This document shows positions 48,926 to 57,368 of a stretch of 64,000 bases of DNA, piece by piece. Location of the stretch: NCBI RefSeq assembly GCF_000317535.1, contig NC_020050.1, positions 254,443-318,442 on the forward strand, written 5' to 3'. The stretch's first letter is position 1; each line of letters begins with the position of its first letter. The DNA is from Cylindrospermum stagnale PCC 7417 (GTDB lineage Bacteria; Cyanobacteriota; Cyanobacteriia; Cyanobacteriales; Nostocaceae). Below the pieces are notes generated by a model that was not told the origin of the DNA, did no database searches, and saw only the letters and a program-made list of their open reading frames with translations. Both the position numbers and the translations under genes were made by a program.

Positions 48926-49960
48926 ATGGTTTATAGTGATAGTTCTGCTCCTTTACCACCCATTAAACTCATTCCCCTTGATGACGAAACTGCAAATATT
49001 ACTAATATACAGTGCAGAGGAATTAATAGAAAGATAAAAACCACTGCACCAACGGACATAAGGTGGGTAAAGGTACAGGAATTTTTACGCAGTAATAACT
49101 TTGCACTCAACAGCCGCAAGTTATATGAACGGGAACTAAAACGGTTTTTAGGTTGGACAGAACTGCACTATCATGAGTTGCGCTCCCGGCATCTGGCACA
49201 ATACAAAGAATATCTAATGACTGAAGCCTATATAGAGGGAGATAAACCTCTTTCCAAAAGTAGTATCAATGCGGGGTTGGCGGCAATTAAAAGTTTCTTT
49301 AAATGGTTTATTATCACCTATCCAGAGATTATTGCTACCAATCCCACACTGGGGATAAAGCTGGAAAAAGTACCCGTGCCGCCAGCACAGAGTTTAACTG
49401 AGAAAGAAATGCAACAGGTATGGGTAGCTTTGGAGTTTTTGGGAGAAACAAAGCAGCGAGATATTGTACTCATTCACATTCTCAATCATGGACTCCGTGC
49501 TGGGGAAGTGGTTAATTTAAATGTTGGTTCGTTTGATGGCAAGTTGCTGTTTTTACCTGATACGAAAACTAATGAACCACGTCTAGTTCCGTTACGTTCA
49601 TATAGTCGGGAAGTAATTGCTGAGTATCTGCAATTTCGTGAGGAGCAGGGTGAGGTATTGACTAGCCTTAGTCCATTGCTAATTTCACACCATCATTCAC
49701 ACAAGGGGAAACGGTTAAGTTATCACGGTATTTATTTTGCAGTAGAGAAAATAGGAGAAATTGCCGGGATTGATAATTTACATCCCCATGCTTTTCGTCA
49801 TACTTATGCTACTGATTTATTGTTATTAGGTGTTGACCCTAGTCATGCACGTAAGTTGACGGGACATCAAAGTGAGAAAGCTTTCCGGCGGTATACTCTG
49901 CGTAGTGAACAAGAAGCTGCTATCTCGGCTTATTATCGTGCTATTGGTGAAGAAGTATAA
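48926..49960 (+). CDS. Tyrosine recombinase / phage-type integrase
   Basis: About 344 residues from the ATG at 48926 (MVYSDSSAPLPP); the frame is open 12 codons further to a TTG at 48890. The core-binding domain spans residues 55-150 (KLYERELKRFLGW). The catalytic set is complete: Arg in NHGLRAGEVVNL, His-x-x-Arg in HAFRHTYATDLL, His in LTGHQSEKAF and Tyr in RRYTLRS. Three small plasmid-type genes follow on the same strand. It differs clearly from the recombinase at 22155. Integration or resolution of the element that carries these genes is likely. Confidence 0.88.
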   Translation: MVYSDSSAPLPPIKLIPLDDETANITNIQCRGINRKIKTTAPTDIRWVKVQEFLRSNNFALNSRKLYERELKRFLGWTELHYHELRSRHLAQYKEYLMTEAYIEGDKPLSKSSINAGLAAIKSFFKWFIITYPEIIATNPTLGIKLEKVPVPPAQSLTEKEMQQVWVALEFLGETKQRDIVLIHILNHGLRAGEVVNLNVGSFDGKLLFLPDTKTNEPRLVPLRSYSREVIAEYLQFREEQGEVLTSLSPLLISHHHSHKGKRLSYHGIYFAVEKIGEIAGIDNLHPHAFRHTYATDLLLLGVDPSHARKLTGHQSEKAFRRYTLRSEQEAAISAYYRAIGEEV

Positions 49961-49997
49961 ATAGTATAACAATTATAAATCATTTGTGTATGGGAGA

Positions 49998-50069
49998 ATG
50001 GCTGAAAAACTTATAAATATTAGTCAACATTTTAGTTGGCATATTGAGCAATTGAATATAGGTGTATAA
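49998..50069 (+). CDS. Possible 23-codon leader ORF
   Basis: A 23-residue frame (MAEKLINISQHFSWHIEQLN) starts at 49998 and its TAA directly abuts the ATG of the next gene (TAAATG). A GGGAG lies close before the start. The exact junction suggests translational coupling, but so short a frame may be chance. Confidence 0.3.
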   Translation: MAEKLINISQHFSWHIEQLNIGV

Positions 50070-50540
50070 ATGCCAAGACCACTTAATCCAAAATGTCAGT
50101 TATGCTCTAAATTTTCAACAACACAAGCAAAAGTTTTACATGGTTCAGAAGGTGATGGTTGTTGGAATCCTCATGTATGTCATAATCGCCGTTCTTTTTA
50201 TCGCCAGCGTATAAAGCAGGATGCAGATGTTGAAACAGTGAATGTGGAACCACCTGCGACATATTTTGCAGTGCTTTACTTATATAAGGAACCGGGAGAT
50301 AAACCGTTACATGCTTTGGGTGCCCAATTATGGCATGGACAAAAACCTATTTGTCGTCTTGAACCAATCCATTGCTTTGGGTTAACAGCAGGTAAAATTA
50401 AAACCTATACTGAGCAGGTGTTGCAAGCTTTTTCTCGGCAATATGAAATTCCGTTGTCTCAATATAAGGAGATGTTCGAGGTTAGCCCCATCCACTGTCC
50501 AGTGCGTCCTTGCCCATTGCATCCGGAGTTATCAAGATGA
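50070..50540 (+). CDS. Cys-rich conserved hypothetical protein (156 aa)
   Basis: A 156-residue protein with an N-terminal CQLCSKF...CWNPHVCHNRRSFY that supplies four Cys for a likely zinc-binding site, and a C-terminal CPVRPCPLHP. The middle (ATYFAVLYLYKEPGD) is beta-rich. I do not recognise a named family. Its end overlaps the next start (ATGA, 50537-50540), so the two proteins are made together. A position behind a recombinase suggests a plasmid or integrative-element accessory role. Confidence 0.65.
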   Translation: MPRPLNPKCQLCSKFSTTQAKVLHGSEGDGCWNPHVCHNRRSFYRQRIKQDADVETVNVEPPATYFAVLYLYKEPGDKPLHALGAQLWHGQKPICRLEPIHCFGLTAGKIKTYTEQVLQAFSRQYEIPLSQYKEMFEVSPIHCPVRPCPLHPELSR

Positions 50541-51232
50541 GTGCATATCGACAACTCACTATCTGGGATGTACTTGATGAGCTTTCAGAATCTCCACCCA
50601 CTTCATCATTGAATGCTGTGTGGGAGTGTTTGGATGCAGAACTCTGGGAGTTGCCTGTGGAAGCACAGTTGTCAACTGCGGGTGCGGCGTTTAGTCAAAT
50701 TGCCCAAATTCTTAGAGAACGGGCGAATATGCTGTTGCAAGATGTGAGCGACAGTCGAAATCTTGATGGGCCTATTGTCAGTACTGATATGTTTGCTGGG
50801 TTGGTGCGAACTACAATGCAGCTGGATTTAGATGATTTGATAGAAATTGAAGTGCCGCAAATATTTAAGGCACATGGTACACATCAATTTTCTCATATTA
50901 GCAGTAAGGGTGATTCTGTGGCAGCACCTGTTGAAAAGGGTCAGGTGTTGGCAATGCTGGAACAAATCACCTGTGTGGAAGATGTGCATGAATTGGCGGG
51001 TGATGAAGATGTAGAAGGATGGCAAAGGGCGATCGCTAATTATTTAACTCGGACTCCCGGTGAGATTTCTTTAACTAGGTTACAATCTGTGTCGCAAATG
51101 CCATTAGTGGAGGTGTGGTTGGGATTGTTACTGGGTGGTTTTACTTTGGAGCAGCGTGGCGATTTTTATGAAAGTCAGGATGTATGGATTATTGCTGGCA
51201 GGGAAAAAGGAAAAAATCCAAATTTTTTCTAG
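50537..51232 (+). CDS. Hypothetical protein coupled to Cys-rich protein (231 aa)
   Basis: The ATG at 50537 overlaps the previous stop (ATGA) and is preferred over an open frame that reaches back to 50510. The product starts MSAYRQLTIWDVLDELSESP and is acidic and helical, with a winged-helix-like end (PLVEVWLGLLLGGFTLEQRG and DVWIIAG). No family is recognised. The DNA-binding pattern at its C-terminus is only suggestive. The stop lies in the first of two 70-bp repeats that precede the next gene. Confidence 0.6.
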   Translation: MSAYRQLTIWDVLDELSESPPTSSLNAVWECLDAELWELPVEAQLSTAGAAFSQIAQILRERANMLLQDVSDSRNLDGPIVSTDMFAGLVRTTMQLDLDDLIEIEVPQIFKAHGTHQFSHISSKGDSVAAPVEKGQVLAMLEQITCVEDVHELAGDEDVEGWQRAIANYLTRTPGEISLTRLQSVSQMPLVEVWLGLLLGGFTLEQRGDFYESQDVWIIAGREKGKNPNFF

Positions 51233-51370
51233 TGACGCTCCCTTACCGCCCTTATTTGTCTATACTTTAGTGTATAAGATGGTGTAGACATGGTGATTTC
51301 TTCTAGTGGCGCTTCCCTTACCGTCCTTATTTGTCTATACTTAAGTGCATAAGATGGTGTAGACATAGTG
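51227..51370. repeat. Tandem 70-bp repeat with dyad, leader of the RHH-like gene
   Basis: Copies at 51227-51295 and 51301-51370 share the order TTCTAGTG, CTTACCG, TTATTTGTCTATACTT, ATAAGATGGTGTAGACAT. Within each, TGTCTA and TAGACA form the arms of a dyad around a second TATAC/GTATA-like dyad. Copy 2 ends exactly with the GTG start of the next gene, and copy 1 carries an equivalent GTG. This looks like a duplicated operator/5' region, likely bound by the protein it precedes. Confidence 0.75.
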
Positions 51371-51958
51371 AAAAAAGTTGAACGCGAATCAATAAATTTT
51401 AAACTGCCTAAGCCTTTGGTCGAAGCCCTCAGGGCTAAAGCCAGAGAACTTGAAACCACAGCCACGGATTTAGTTATTCGGGGGCTACACCATGTTCTGA
51501 GTTTGACTGCTGAAGATACAGACAATGGTATAGATACTAATGTAGAAACTCGTCTACAGGAACTGGAAACTCAACTTATCCTAGTCGCTTCTCGTATTGA
51601 GGGGCGTGTAGACAACGGTGGAGACGATGACTTAAAACAAAGATTTTTACAGTTTGAGCAAAAGACTGAAGCGATTTCTTTAAGATTGGCACAAATTGAA
51701 GGGGCAATCTCTTTACTATCCCAGCGCTCGTCAACTCCTCAGAAAAGGCAATCATACCAATATCACCCACCGCAGCTTGAACTACAAGCTTATACGGGGG
51801 AAAATCTGGCTAAAAGATTGGGTATCGATGCGGCAACTTTGAAACGGGAGCTTCATAATCAGAGTTCTAAGGATTTTGAAAGGTGGTGCAGGTCGAAAGA
51901 TCCTGGTTCTGTTGGCTGGCACTTTGGTGACGATGGACTCTATCATCCCATCAAATGA
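51368..51958 (+). CDS. Ribbon-helix-helix/coiled-coil DNA-binding protein, plasmid type
   Basis: A 196-residue protein starting at GTG. The N-terminus (INFKLPKPLVEALRAKAREL) has the strand-helix-helix pattern of RHH/CopG-like domains. A coiled coil follows (about 60-120) and the C-terminus (NLAKRLGIDAATLKRELHNQ) looks like a helix-turn-helix. This combination fits a regulator or a partition adapter. The repeated dyads ending at its start codon are probable autoregulatory sites. The gene ends 60 bp before the repeat array at 52020. Confidence 0.65.
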   Translation: MKKVERESINFKLPKPLVEALRAKARELETTATDLVIRGLHHVLSLTAEDTDNGIDTNVETRLQELETQLILVASRIEGRVDNGGDDDLKQRFLQFEQKTEAISLRLAQIEGAISLLSQRSSTPQKRQSYQYHPPQLELQAYTGENLAKRLGIDAATLKRELHNQSSKDFERWCRSKDPGSVGWHFGDDGLYHPIK

Positions 51959-52019
51959 TGAAACATATTTATTGTGGAGATGTTCAATTTTCACGCTTGT
52001 CCGCGAACCGACATCTACA

Positions 52020-52082
52020 TGTAGCGACCTGCAATACTAATCGCTCAAACCTGCAATCATCACACTTTCAAACCAGGATTAA
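52020..52082. repeat. Transposon-end-like repeat array, copy A
   Basis: TGTAGCGACCTGCAATACTA starts an array of related units about 20 bp apart: ACCTGCAATAC, ACCTGCAATCA, ACCAGGATTAA. The same order recurs at 63812. A TGT end with several spaced, similar motifs is the usual shape of Tn7-like transposon ends. An ISL3 element begins exactly behind the last unit. No Tn7-like transposase gene is in the window. Confidence 0.5.
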
Positions 52083-52168
52083 GGGTCTTGTCAGATTTTG
52101 GTGATCTTGGTTGGGGTAAGGCAGAGGACAGAGGGGAGAAGAAAGAAAGATATAATTGAGGTACTTCA

Positions 52169-54550
52169 GTGCGACCCGGAAGTCGCTCGCGAGAATGGAA
52201 CCCTCAAAAAGTTCCCAGGTTAGTATCCAAACCTGTACCCACCCGAAGGGGCATTTTGAGTAATCAATATGTCTCACAGCTAGAGGGTAATGTCTAATCC
52301 CAAGTAATAGTCACAAACGAAAGGGAGGGCTAGGGTAAGACCAATATGGATAAGATGATGAATCTGCGTTGAGGCTCCGATATTATTAAGGCTATCGAAA
52401 GTGACTGATACGGTAGTGTGGGGTAAAACATCCGTTATATAAACGGAAACAGGAAAGATGCCTGAAGTACATCTTTATAGGATACCAAACTCCCGGAGTA
52501 TAGCAGAATCCTAAATTGGTTGTATCTGTTGCGTGTGAAACGGGGAAAACCCAATGGGGTCTAACTACGTTGCTGTTTGTAGTTAGTAGGAGTGACCGTA
52601 AGGTACTCGGAACTCCCCAGTGGGAGTAGGAAATCCCAGTAAGCGAATGCTGCCATACCGAAAGGTAATAGAAAACAGGACTTGTCCCTGATAACTAAGC
52701 AGATAGGTCTGATGACCAACTCGAAAGGGTGCCGACGGGGATTGGTAAGTCTCTTGAATCTCAAAGTAAGGGAATCGAACTTTTTGGGAAAAGTTAGATG
52801 CAGACCGAAAGGAATGTAAATGTAACCAAAAGAACAACCGATTGGCAACACGTCAATTGGCGCAAAGCCTATTGCATAGTTAGAAACCTAAGACAGAGAA
52901 TATTCAAGGCTGTCCAGAAAGGAAACTATCGATTAGTGAGAAGCTTGCAAAAGCTAATGATGCGTAGCTATTCTAACATTGTACTTTCCGTTAGAAAAGT
53001 TACACAAACTAATCATGGCAAGAATACGCCAGGTGTGGACAAACTTTTGGTGAAAACACCAGAAGCCAGGGGATTTTTAGTTGATTCACTCAGAAAATTT
53101 ATTCCTTGGAAACCACTACCAGCTAAACGGGTGTATATCCCTAAATCCAATGGGAAAAAACGACCTTTAGGTATACAAACAATAATAGACCGTTGCTTAC
53201 AGGCGATTGTTAAGAACGCACTGGAACCCTTTTGGGAATTCCATTTTGAATTAAGCAGTTACGGCTTTAGACCTGGAAGAAGTACCCACGATGCAATCAG
53301 TAAAATCTATATGATTGTACGTCCAAATAAAAAGAAAAAGTGGGTATTAGATGCCGATATTAAAGGTTGTTTTGACAACATTTCCCGAAATTTTCTGATG
53401 AAAACCATTGGTAACTTTCCCGCAAGAAAGCTAATAGACCAATGGTTGAAAGCAGGATATATGGAAGAAGGAAAATTCTCCGAAACGCTCACAGGTATAC
53501 CACAGGGGGCTATTATTTCGCCCCTCCTCGCTAATATTGCGTTGCATGGGATGGAAGATGCACTGGGAGTAAAGTATAACCGACGCGGTGAAATTGTCAG
53601 CAGACGCGCAGTTGTGAGATATGCAGATGATTTTGCAATCTTCTGTGAAACAAAAGAGGATGCAGAACAAGCCCAAATTGATATAAGTGAATGGTTGAAA
53701 TCTAGGGGACTCGAACTATACAAAAGAGAAAACTAGAATTGTTCATCTCAATGAGGGGTTCTGTTTTCTAGGTTTCAATATCAAACAATACCGAGTCAGC
53801 AACACTAAAACCGGGTGGAAACTACTCATTAAACCTAGTAAAGAATCTCTTCTAAATATACGGAAAAGCTAAGAGAGGAGTGGCTAAATCTTAAGGGGCA
53901 TGACATTAAAAGTGTCATCAAAAGCTAAACCCCATTATTAGAGGTGAAGCAAATTATTTCCGTATAGGTGTTGCCTCTGAGGCATTCAGAAGCTTAGATG
54001 ACTGGATGTTTAAACGGGAATGTAGATATGTAAATCATACACATCCGAATAGAAATAATAAATGGCGTAAAAATAAGTATTGGGGAAGGCTGAACCTGGA
54101 AAGAAAAGATAGATGGGTGTTTGGAGATAAACGCTACAGGTTTTCACCTGATAAAATTTTCTTGGTTCAATATTCAAAGGCATCAACTTGTTCTTGGTAG
54201 GTCATCACCAGATGACTCAACACTCAAAGATTACTGGAAGGAAAGAGAAAAAGTGAAAGCTTCCAATCATCCTAAAAGTATTCAGAAAATTGCTGAGAAA
54301 CAAGGTCATGTTTGTCCTGTCTGTGGACAAAGCCTATACAACGGTGAAGAAATCCACAAACATCATAAATTCCCAAGAAAGAAAGGCGGTTTAGATACAT
54401 ACTCAAACCTTGAGTTAGTTCATCTTTATTGTCATCATCAATTCCATTCTGGAGCTACAGCTACATGACTTGCTTAAGCCGTGTACTTGGAAACTTGTAC
54501 GCACGGTTTTCAGGGGGGAAAGAGGTAGAAATATCTCTGACCTACCCGAC
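52169..54550 (+). mobile_element. Group II intron, ORF degenerate
   Basis: The 5' end GTGCGACCCGGAAGTCGCTC is the standard bacterial group II boundary. Domain V is recognisable at about 54476-54510: AAGCCGTGTAC, a GAAA loop in CTTGGAAACTTG, and GTACGCACGGTTTT, with the AGC triad. Domain VI and a CCTACCCGAC end follow at 54550. The large domains I-III lie before the reverse transcriptase frame (52798). The intron sits between the left ISL3 end and the transposase start, that is, in the transposase leader, in the sense orientation. The ribozyme may be able to splice if a maturase is given in trans. Confidence 0.85.
52798..54468 (+). pseudogene. Group II intron reverse transcriptase/maturase with HNH, frameshifted
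   Basis: The first 312 residues hold the RT fingers/palm with RGFL-like start (TPGVDKLLVKTPEARGFLVD), IPQGAIISPLLANIALHG and the catalytic YADD (residues 275-278). The frame then breaks at about 53730 within an A-run. Pieces of thumb/maturase (GFNIKQYRVSNTKTGWKLL, WLNLKGHDIKSV, ASEAFRSLDDWMF) and an HNH domain (VCPVCGQ ... HKHHKFPRKKGG ... LVHLYCHH) follow in shifting frames up to 54468. At least three frameshifts make it inactive as read. Confidence 0.88.
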
Positions 54551-54594
54551 AACTTCACGCCATCAAACATTTGAGGGATAAGCCTCAAGCACAG

Positions 54595-56259
54595 ATGATG
54601 TCAGTGCTAACTCACCTATTACCAGATTCAACAAACCTAAAACTGGAGAGTTGGATTGTGGACGAAACAAAGACTCAGATCAAGTTGATTGTTTCCGTAA
54701 TCAAGCCAGTAGTTAATTGTCCAGTTTGTAACCAACCAACTCACAAAATTCATAGTCGCTACGAGCGCAAGTTAGCAGACTTGCCGCTTTCTGATTACAG
54801 CATTAGTTTACAGTTACGCGTGCGAAAGTTTTTTTGCATCAACACTTTGTGTAAACGGCGTATTTTTACAGAAAGGCTGACCAATTTAACCGTACCTTGG
54901 GCGCGAAGAACTCTACGTTTAGCTCAAAGACTGAGTGCAATTGGTTTAGCTAATGGTGGTGCAGCCGGGGTCAGACTTTCAGAGCAATTAGGGTTAAAAG
55001 TCTCTCGCAACACGCTATTAAAATTGGTACGCTCAATCCCACTCCCACTCATCGTAACGCCACATACTCTTGGGGTAGACGACTTCTGTTTTCGTAAATG
55101 TAAAACCTACGGCACAGCACTAATTGACCTGGAAAACAGCCGACCAATCGCTTTATTGAAGGATGCAAAAGCAGAAACTCTAGCAGAATGGTTGAAAGCT
55201 CACCCTGGTGTCAAAGTCGTCTCACGAGACAGGTCAAAAGTTTATGAAAGTGGTATTCGTCAAGGATCGCCTGAAGCCATTCATGTTGCAGACCGTTTTC
55301 ACTTATTGCAGAACTTAGCTGAAACACTTAACCAAGTTTTCGCTACACATCATCAAACTCTCAAAGCTGTCGATGAAGCGTACAATCTTTCATCAGTAAC
55401 CCAAACTGATGGTAGTGTAGTTGTGCGAGTACCACGACCCAGCCGTCAACAACAGGCACTACAATTAGTAGAACAACGCCGTGCTAGGCGAGTTGCTATC
55501 CATCAGCAAGTGTGGGACTTACATCACCAAGGTTGGAGCGCAAAAGCTATAGCTCGTCAAGTTGGGATTGGTGTAACAAGTGTATTTCGCTATTTACGTA
55601 GTCCTACCCTCCCGGAAACAACTGGACGAAGAAGCCGAGGTCGAAGTATCCTAGTCCCTTACCAGGAATATATCCTTAGACGCTGGAATGAAGGTTGTCA
55701 CGAAGGCTTAATTTTGTTTAAGGAAATTCAACAGCAGGGTTACAAAGGGAGTTATGATACTGTAGCCCGTTACACACGGTGCATCCGTACAGCCCAAGGA
55801 ATCAAGCCACGAAAACGCCATTTAGTTAAGTCTTTACCAAAAGTCACTCAACCCAAAAAACTTTGTCTCACGCCTCGTCGTGCAGTATGGCTAGTGCTAC
55901 GGAAACCGGAGTCGCAACAGCCAGAAGATAAGGAATTAATGGCACTACTAATAGCACAACATCCAGATTTAGCCGAAGCTATCAAGTTAGCTCAAGGTTT
56001 TGCTCAAATTGTACGTCAACGACTCCCTGAACAACTTCAACAGTGGCTAACTGTTGCAGACAGTAGTAATTTGAGGGCTTTTCGCCGTTTTGCTAAACGA
56101 TTGCGTGAAGACTACGATGCGGTGAAAGCAGGTGTAACTATGTCAGTTAGTAATGGCCCAGTTGAAGGACATATTAATCGACTAAAAATGTTAAAGCGAC
56201 AGATGTATGGTCGTGCCAAAATAGACCTGCTGGAGCGACGATTTTTGTTGGCTATTTGA
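54595..56259 (+). CDS. ISL3 family transposase
   Basis: A 554-residue protein from the ATG at 54595; an open frame extends 24 bp further. The N-terminal zinc finger (CPVCNQPTHKIHSRYER, then CINTLCKRRIF) and the DDE domain are complete. GVDDFCFRKCKTYGTALID gives the first Asp, DRSKVYESGIRQGSPEA and HVADRFHLLQN the second, and GPVEGHINRLKMLKRQMYGR the Glu. An HTH lies between (WSAKAIARQVGIGVTSVFRY). This is a full-length ISL3 transposase, preceded by a group II intron that would have to splice out of its leader. Confidence 0.93.
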   Translation: MMSVLTHLLPDSTNLKLESWIVDETKTQIKLIVSVIKPVVNCPVCNQPTHKIHSRYERKLADLPLSDYSISLQLRVRKFFCINTLCKRRIFTERLTNLTVPWARRTLRLAQRLSAIGLANGGAAGVRLSEQLGLKVSRNTLLKLVRSIPLPLIVTPHTLGVDDFCFRKCKTYGTALIDLENSRPIALLKDAKAETLAEWLKAHPGVKVVSRDRSKVYESGIRQGSPEAIHVADRFHLLQNLAETLNQVFATHHQTLKAVDEAYNLSSVTQTDGSVVVRVPRPSRQQQALQLVEQRRARRVAIHQQVWDLHHQGWSAKAIARQVGIGVTSVFRYLRSPTLPETTGRRSRGRSILVPYQEYILRRWNEGCHEGLILFKEIQQQGYKGSYDTVARYTRCIRTAQGIKPRKRHLVKSLPKVTQPKKLCLTPRRAVWLVLRKPESQQPEDKELMALLIAQHPDLAEAIKLAQGFAQIVRQRLPEQLQQWLTVADSSNLRAFRRFAKRLREDYDAVKAGVTMSVSNGPVEGHINRLKMLKRQMYGRAKIDLLERRFLLAI

Positions 56260-56291
56260 GGAGCAAAACTTTTAAAATTTCCACTTGAATT

Positions 56292-56642
56292 ATGAGTTAC
56301 AGAAATCAGTTTATCTGGCAAAGGGCAGTTCAACTTGCCATCAATTGTTATAAATTTACCCGCCTATTTCCTCAATCAGAATTGTATGGTTTAACCAGCC
56401 AAATCCGACGTTCTTCTGTATCTGTGGCATCCAACATAGCTGAAGGCTATGGTAGGCGCTCAAAGCCAGAATACATACAGTTTTTACATATTGCATTAGG
56501 CTCTTTAAGAGAACTTGATACGCAATTAATCATTGCCAAACAAGTAGATTTAGCCGACAAAAATCTTTTTATACCCCTATTAAAAGAAGTTGAGGAAATG
56601 CAAAGTATATTAGTTGCCAGTTTAAACAAACTTAAAGCTTGA
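56292..56642 (+). CDS. Four-helix bundle protein (23S rRNA intervening-sequence family)
   Basis: A 116-residue protein whose sequence (YRNQFIWQRAVQLAINCYKF, then SQIRRSSVSVASNIAEGYGR) is diagnostic of the IVP/S23 four-helix bundle family. Such proteins are encoded in rRNA intervening sequences and are related to the Avd accessory protein of diversity-generating retroelements. It binds nucleic acid in that context (family knowledge). Here it is a passenger 32 bp after the transposase, inside the IS ends. It appears complete. Confidence 0.9.
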   Translation: MSYRNQFIWQRAVQLAINCYKFTRLFPQSELYGLTSQIRRSSVSVASNIAEGYGRRSKPEYIQFLHIALGSLRELDTQLIIAKQVDLADKNLFIPLLKEVEEMQSILVASLNKLKA

Positions 56643-56731
56643 ATTTACTACTTCTTCCTTTCTTTCTTCTGCCTTCTGCCCTCTGCCCTCTGCCTTACCC
56701 CAACCAAGATCACCAAAATCTGACAAGACCC

Positions 56732-56923
56732 CAGCAAAAAGTGGCTTTTTATGAGGTAATTGAACACTTAGACGATTGTGATGCCTATTTGTTTTTTTAC
56801 GACGGAGATATCACAGGAGCTACAGAATATTTGGAGTCAATCGGGTTTAAAAATATCAAAATATTAGACAATAAGCCGTACTCAATGATGGAAGGTTATA
56901 TGCTGCTGCCCAGCGAGTATTAA
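56732..56923 (+). pseudogene. 3' fragment of an unknown gene cut by the ISL3 element
   Basis: A frame enters from the IS end and gives about 63 residues to a natural stop: VAFYEVIEHLDDCDAYLFFY, then a Tyr/Met-rich end (SMMEGYMLLPSEY). It has no start of its own outside the IS. The missing 5' part is not found on the other side of the element, so deletion accompanied or followed insertion. Family unknown. Confidence 0.5.
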
Positions 56924-57368
56924 TAGGGGTAAAAGTAGCGAGCGTGACATGAGCCGCCAGATAGGCTGCAACTCCTGTCCTGCTTGGTCTGTATTCTGTG
57001 TAATACGTGACAACAACTATCAGAATGCTGACGTTGAGTGTGCAGATAACTTCTTCTATTTTGAGATCTGGCAATGGCGCGTAAATCCAAAAAAGAAGGA
57101 AAAAATAAAGTTTTTTTTCTTTTACTCAGAGAATAATACAAAAAACAATACTGAGTATATACTGAGTGGCAATACTGAAAAATATTTCCTATAAATTGAA
57201 ATTCAACAACTGAATCAGCAGTACGGAAATATAAGTCTAACGATTTGCTCACGCTATCGCTCAGTTGTCGTTGTTAGTACTGGTAAGTTGGGTGAAGATA
57301 GGGCGGAAATAATCACATGTGATATCTAGCAATAACTTGTAAAAACTTCTACTTCGAGGATTGGGTAA
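56924..57368. other. Gap with possible small Cys-containing ORF
   Basis: An 81-codon frame at 56949-57194 begins MSRQIGCNSCPAWSVFCVIR, whose first 45 residues look protein-like (four Cys, Trp/Phe-rich end FFYFEIWQW). It then turns into a Lys/Phe/Asn low-complexity tail. It may be a truncated real gene. The rest is AT-rich with several ATACTGAGT words near 57150-57175. Confidence 0.35.

Larger units (their letters stand above)
52083..56731 (+). mobile_element. ISL3-family element with group II intron and passenger gene
   Basis: Inverted ends of at least 43 bp bound the element, left from GGGTCTTGTCAGATTTTGGT (52083) and right ending in CTGACAAGACCC (56731). Between them lie a group II intron, an intact ISL3 transposase and a four-helix-bundle gene. 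The ends continue into GGCAGAGGGCAGAAGGC-type low-complexity sequence. An expected 8-bp target duplication is not seen: AGGATTAA at the left, CAGCAAAA at the right. This suggests rearrangement after insertion. A third copy of the left end opens at 63929. Confidence 0.75.

Noticed and set aside
22155..49960. The two tyrosine recombinases as ends of one integrated element
   Set aside because: Their sequences differ and no matching attachment-site repeats were seen near both; evidence is too thin to draw element borders.
52561..52851. Minus-strand ORFs in the intron RNA domains
   Set aside because: They lie in structured intron RNA sequence; no protein family features.
53307..53723. 138-codon minus-strand ORF inside the intron
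   Set aside because: Shadow of the reverse transcriptase frame, with the YADD region on the other strand.
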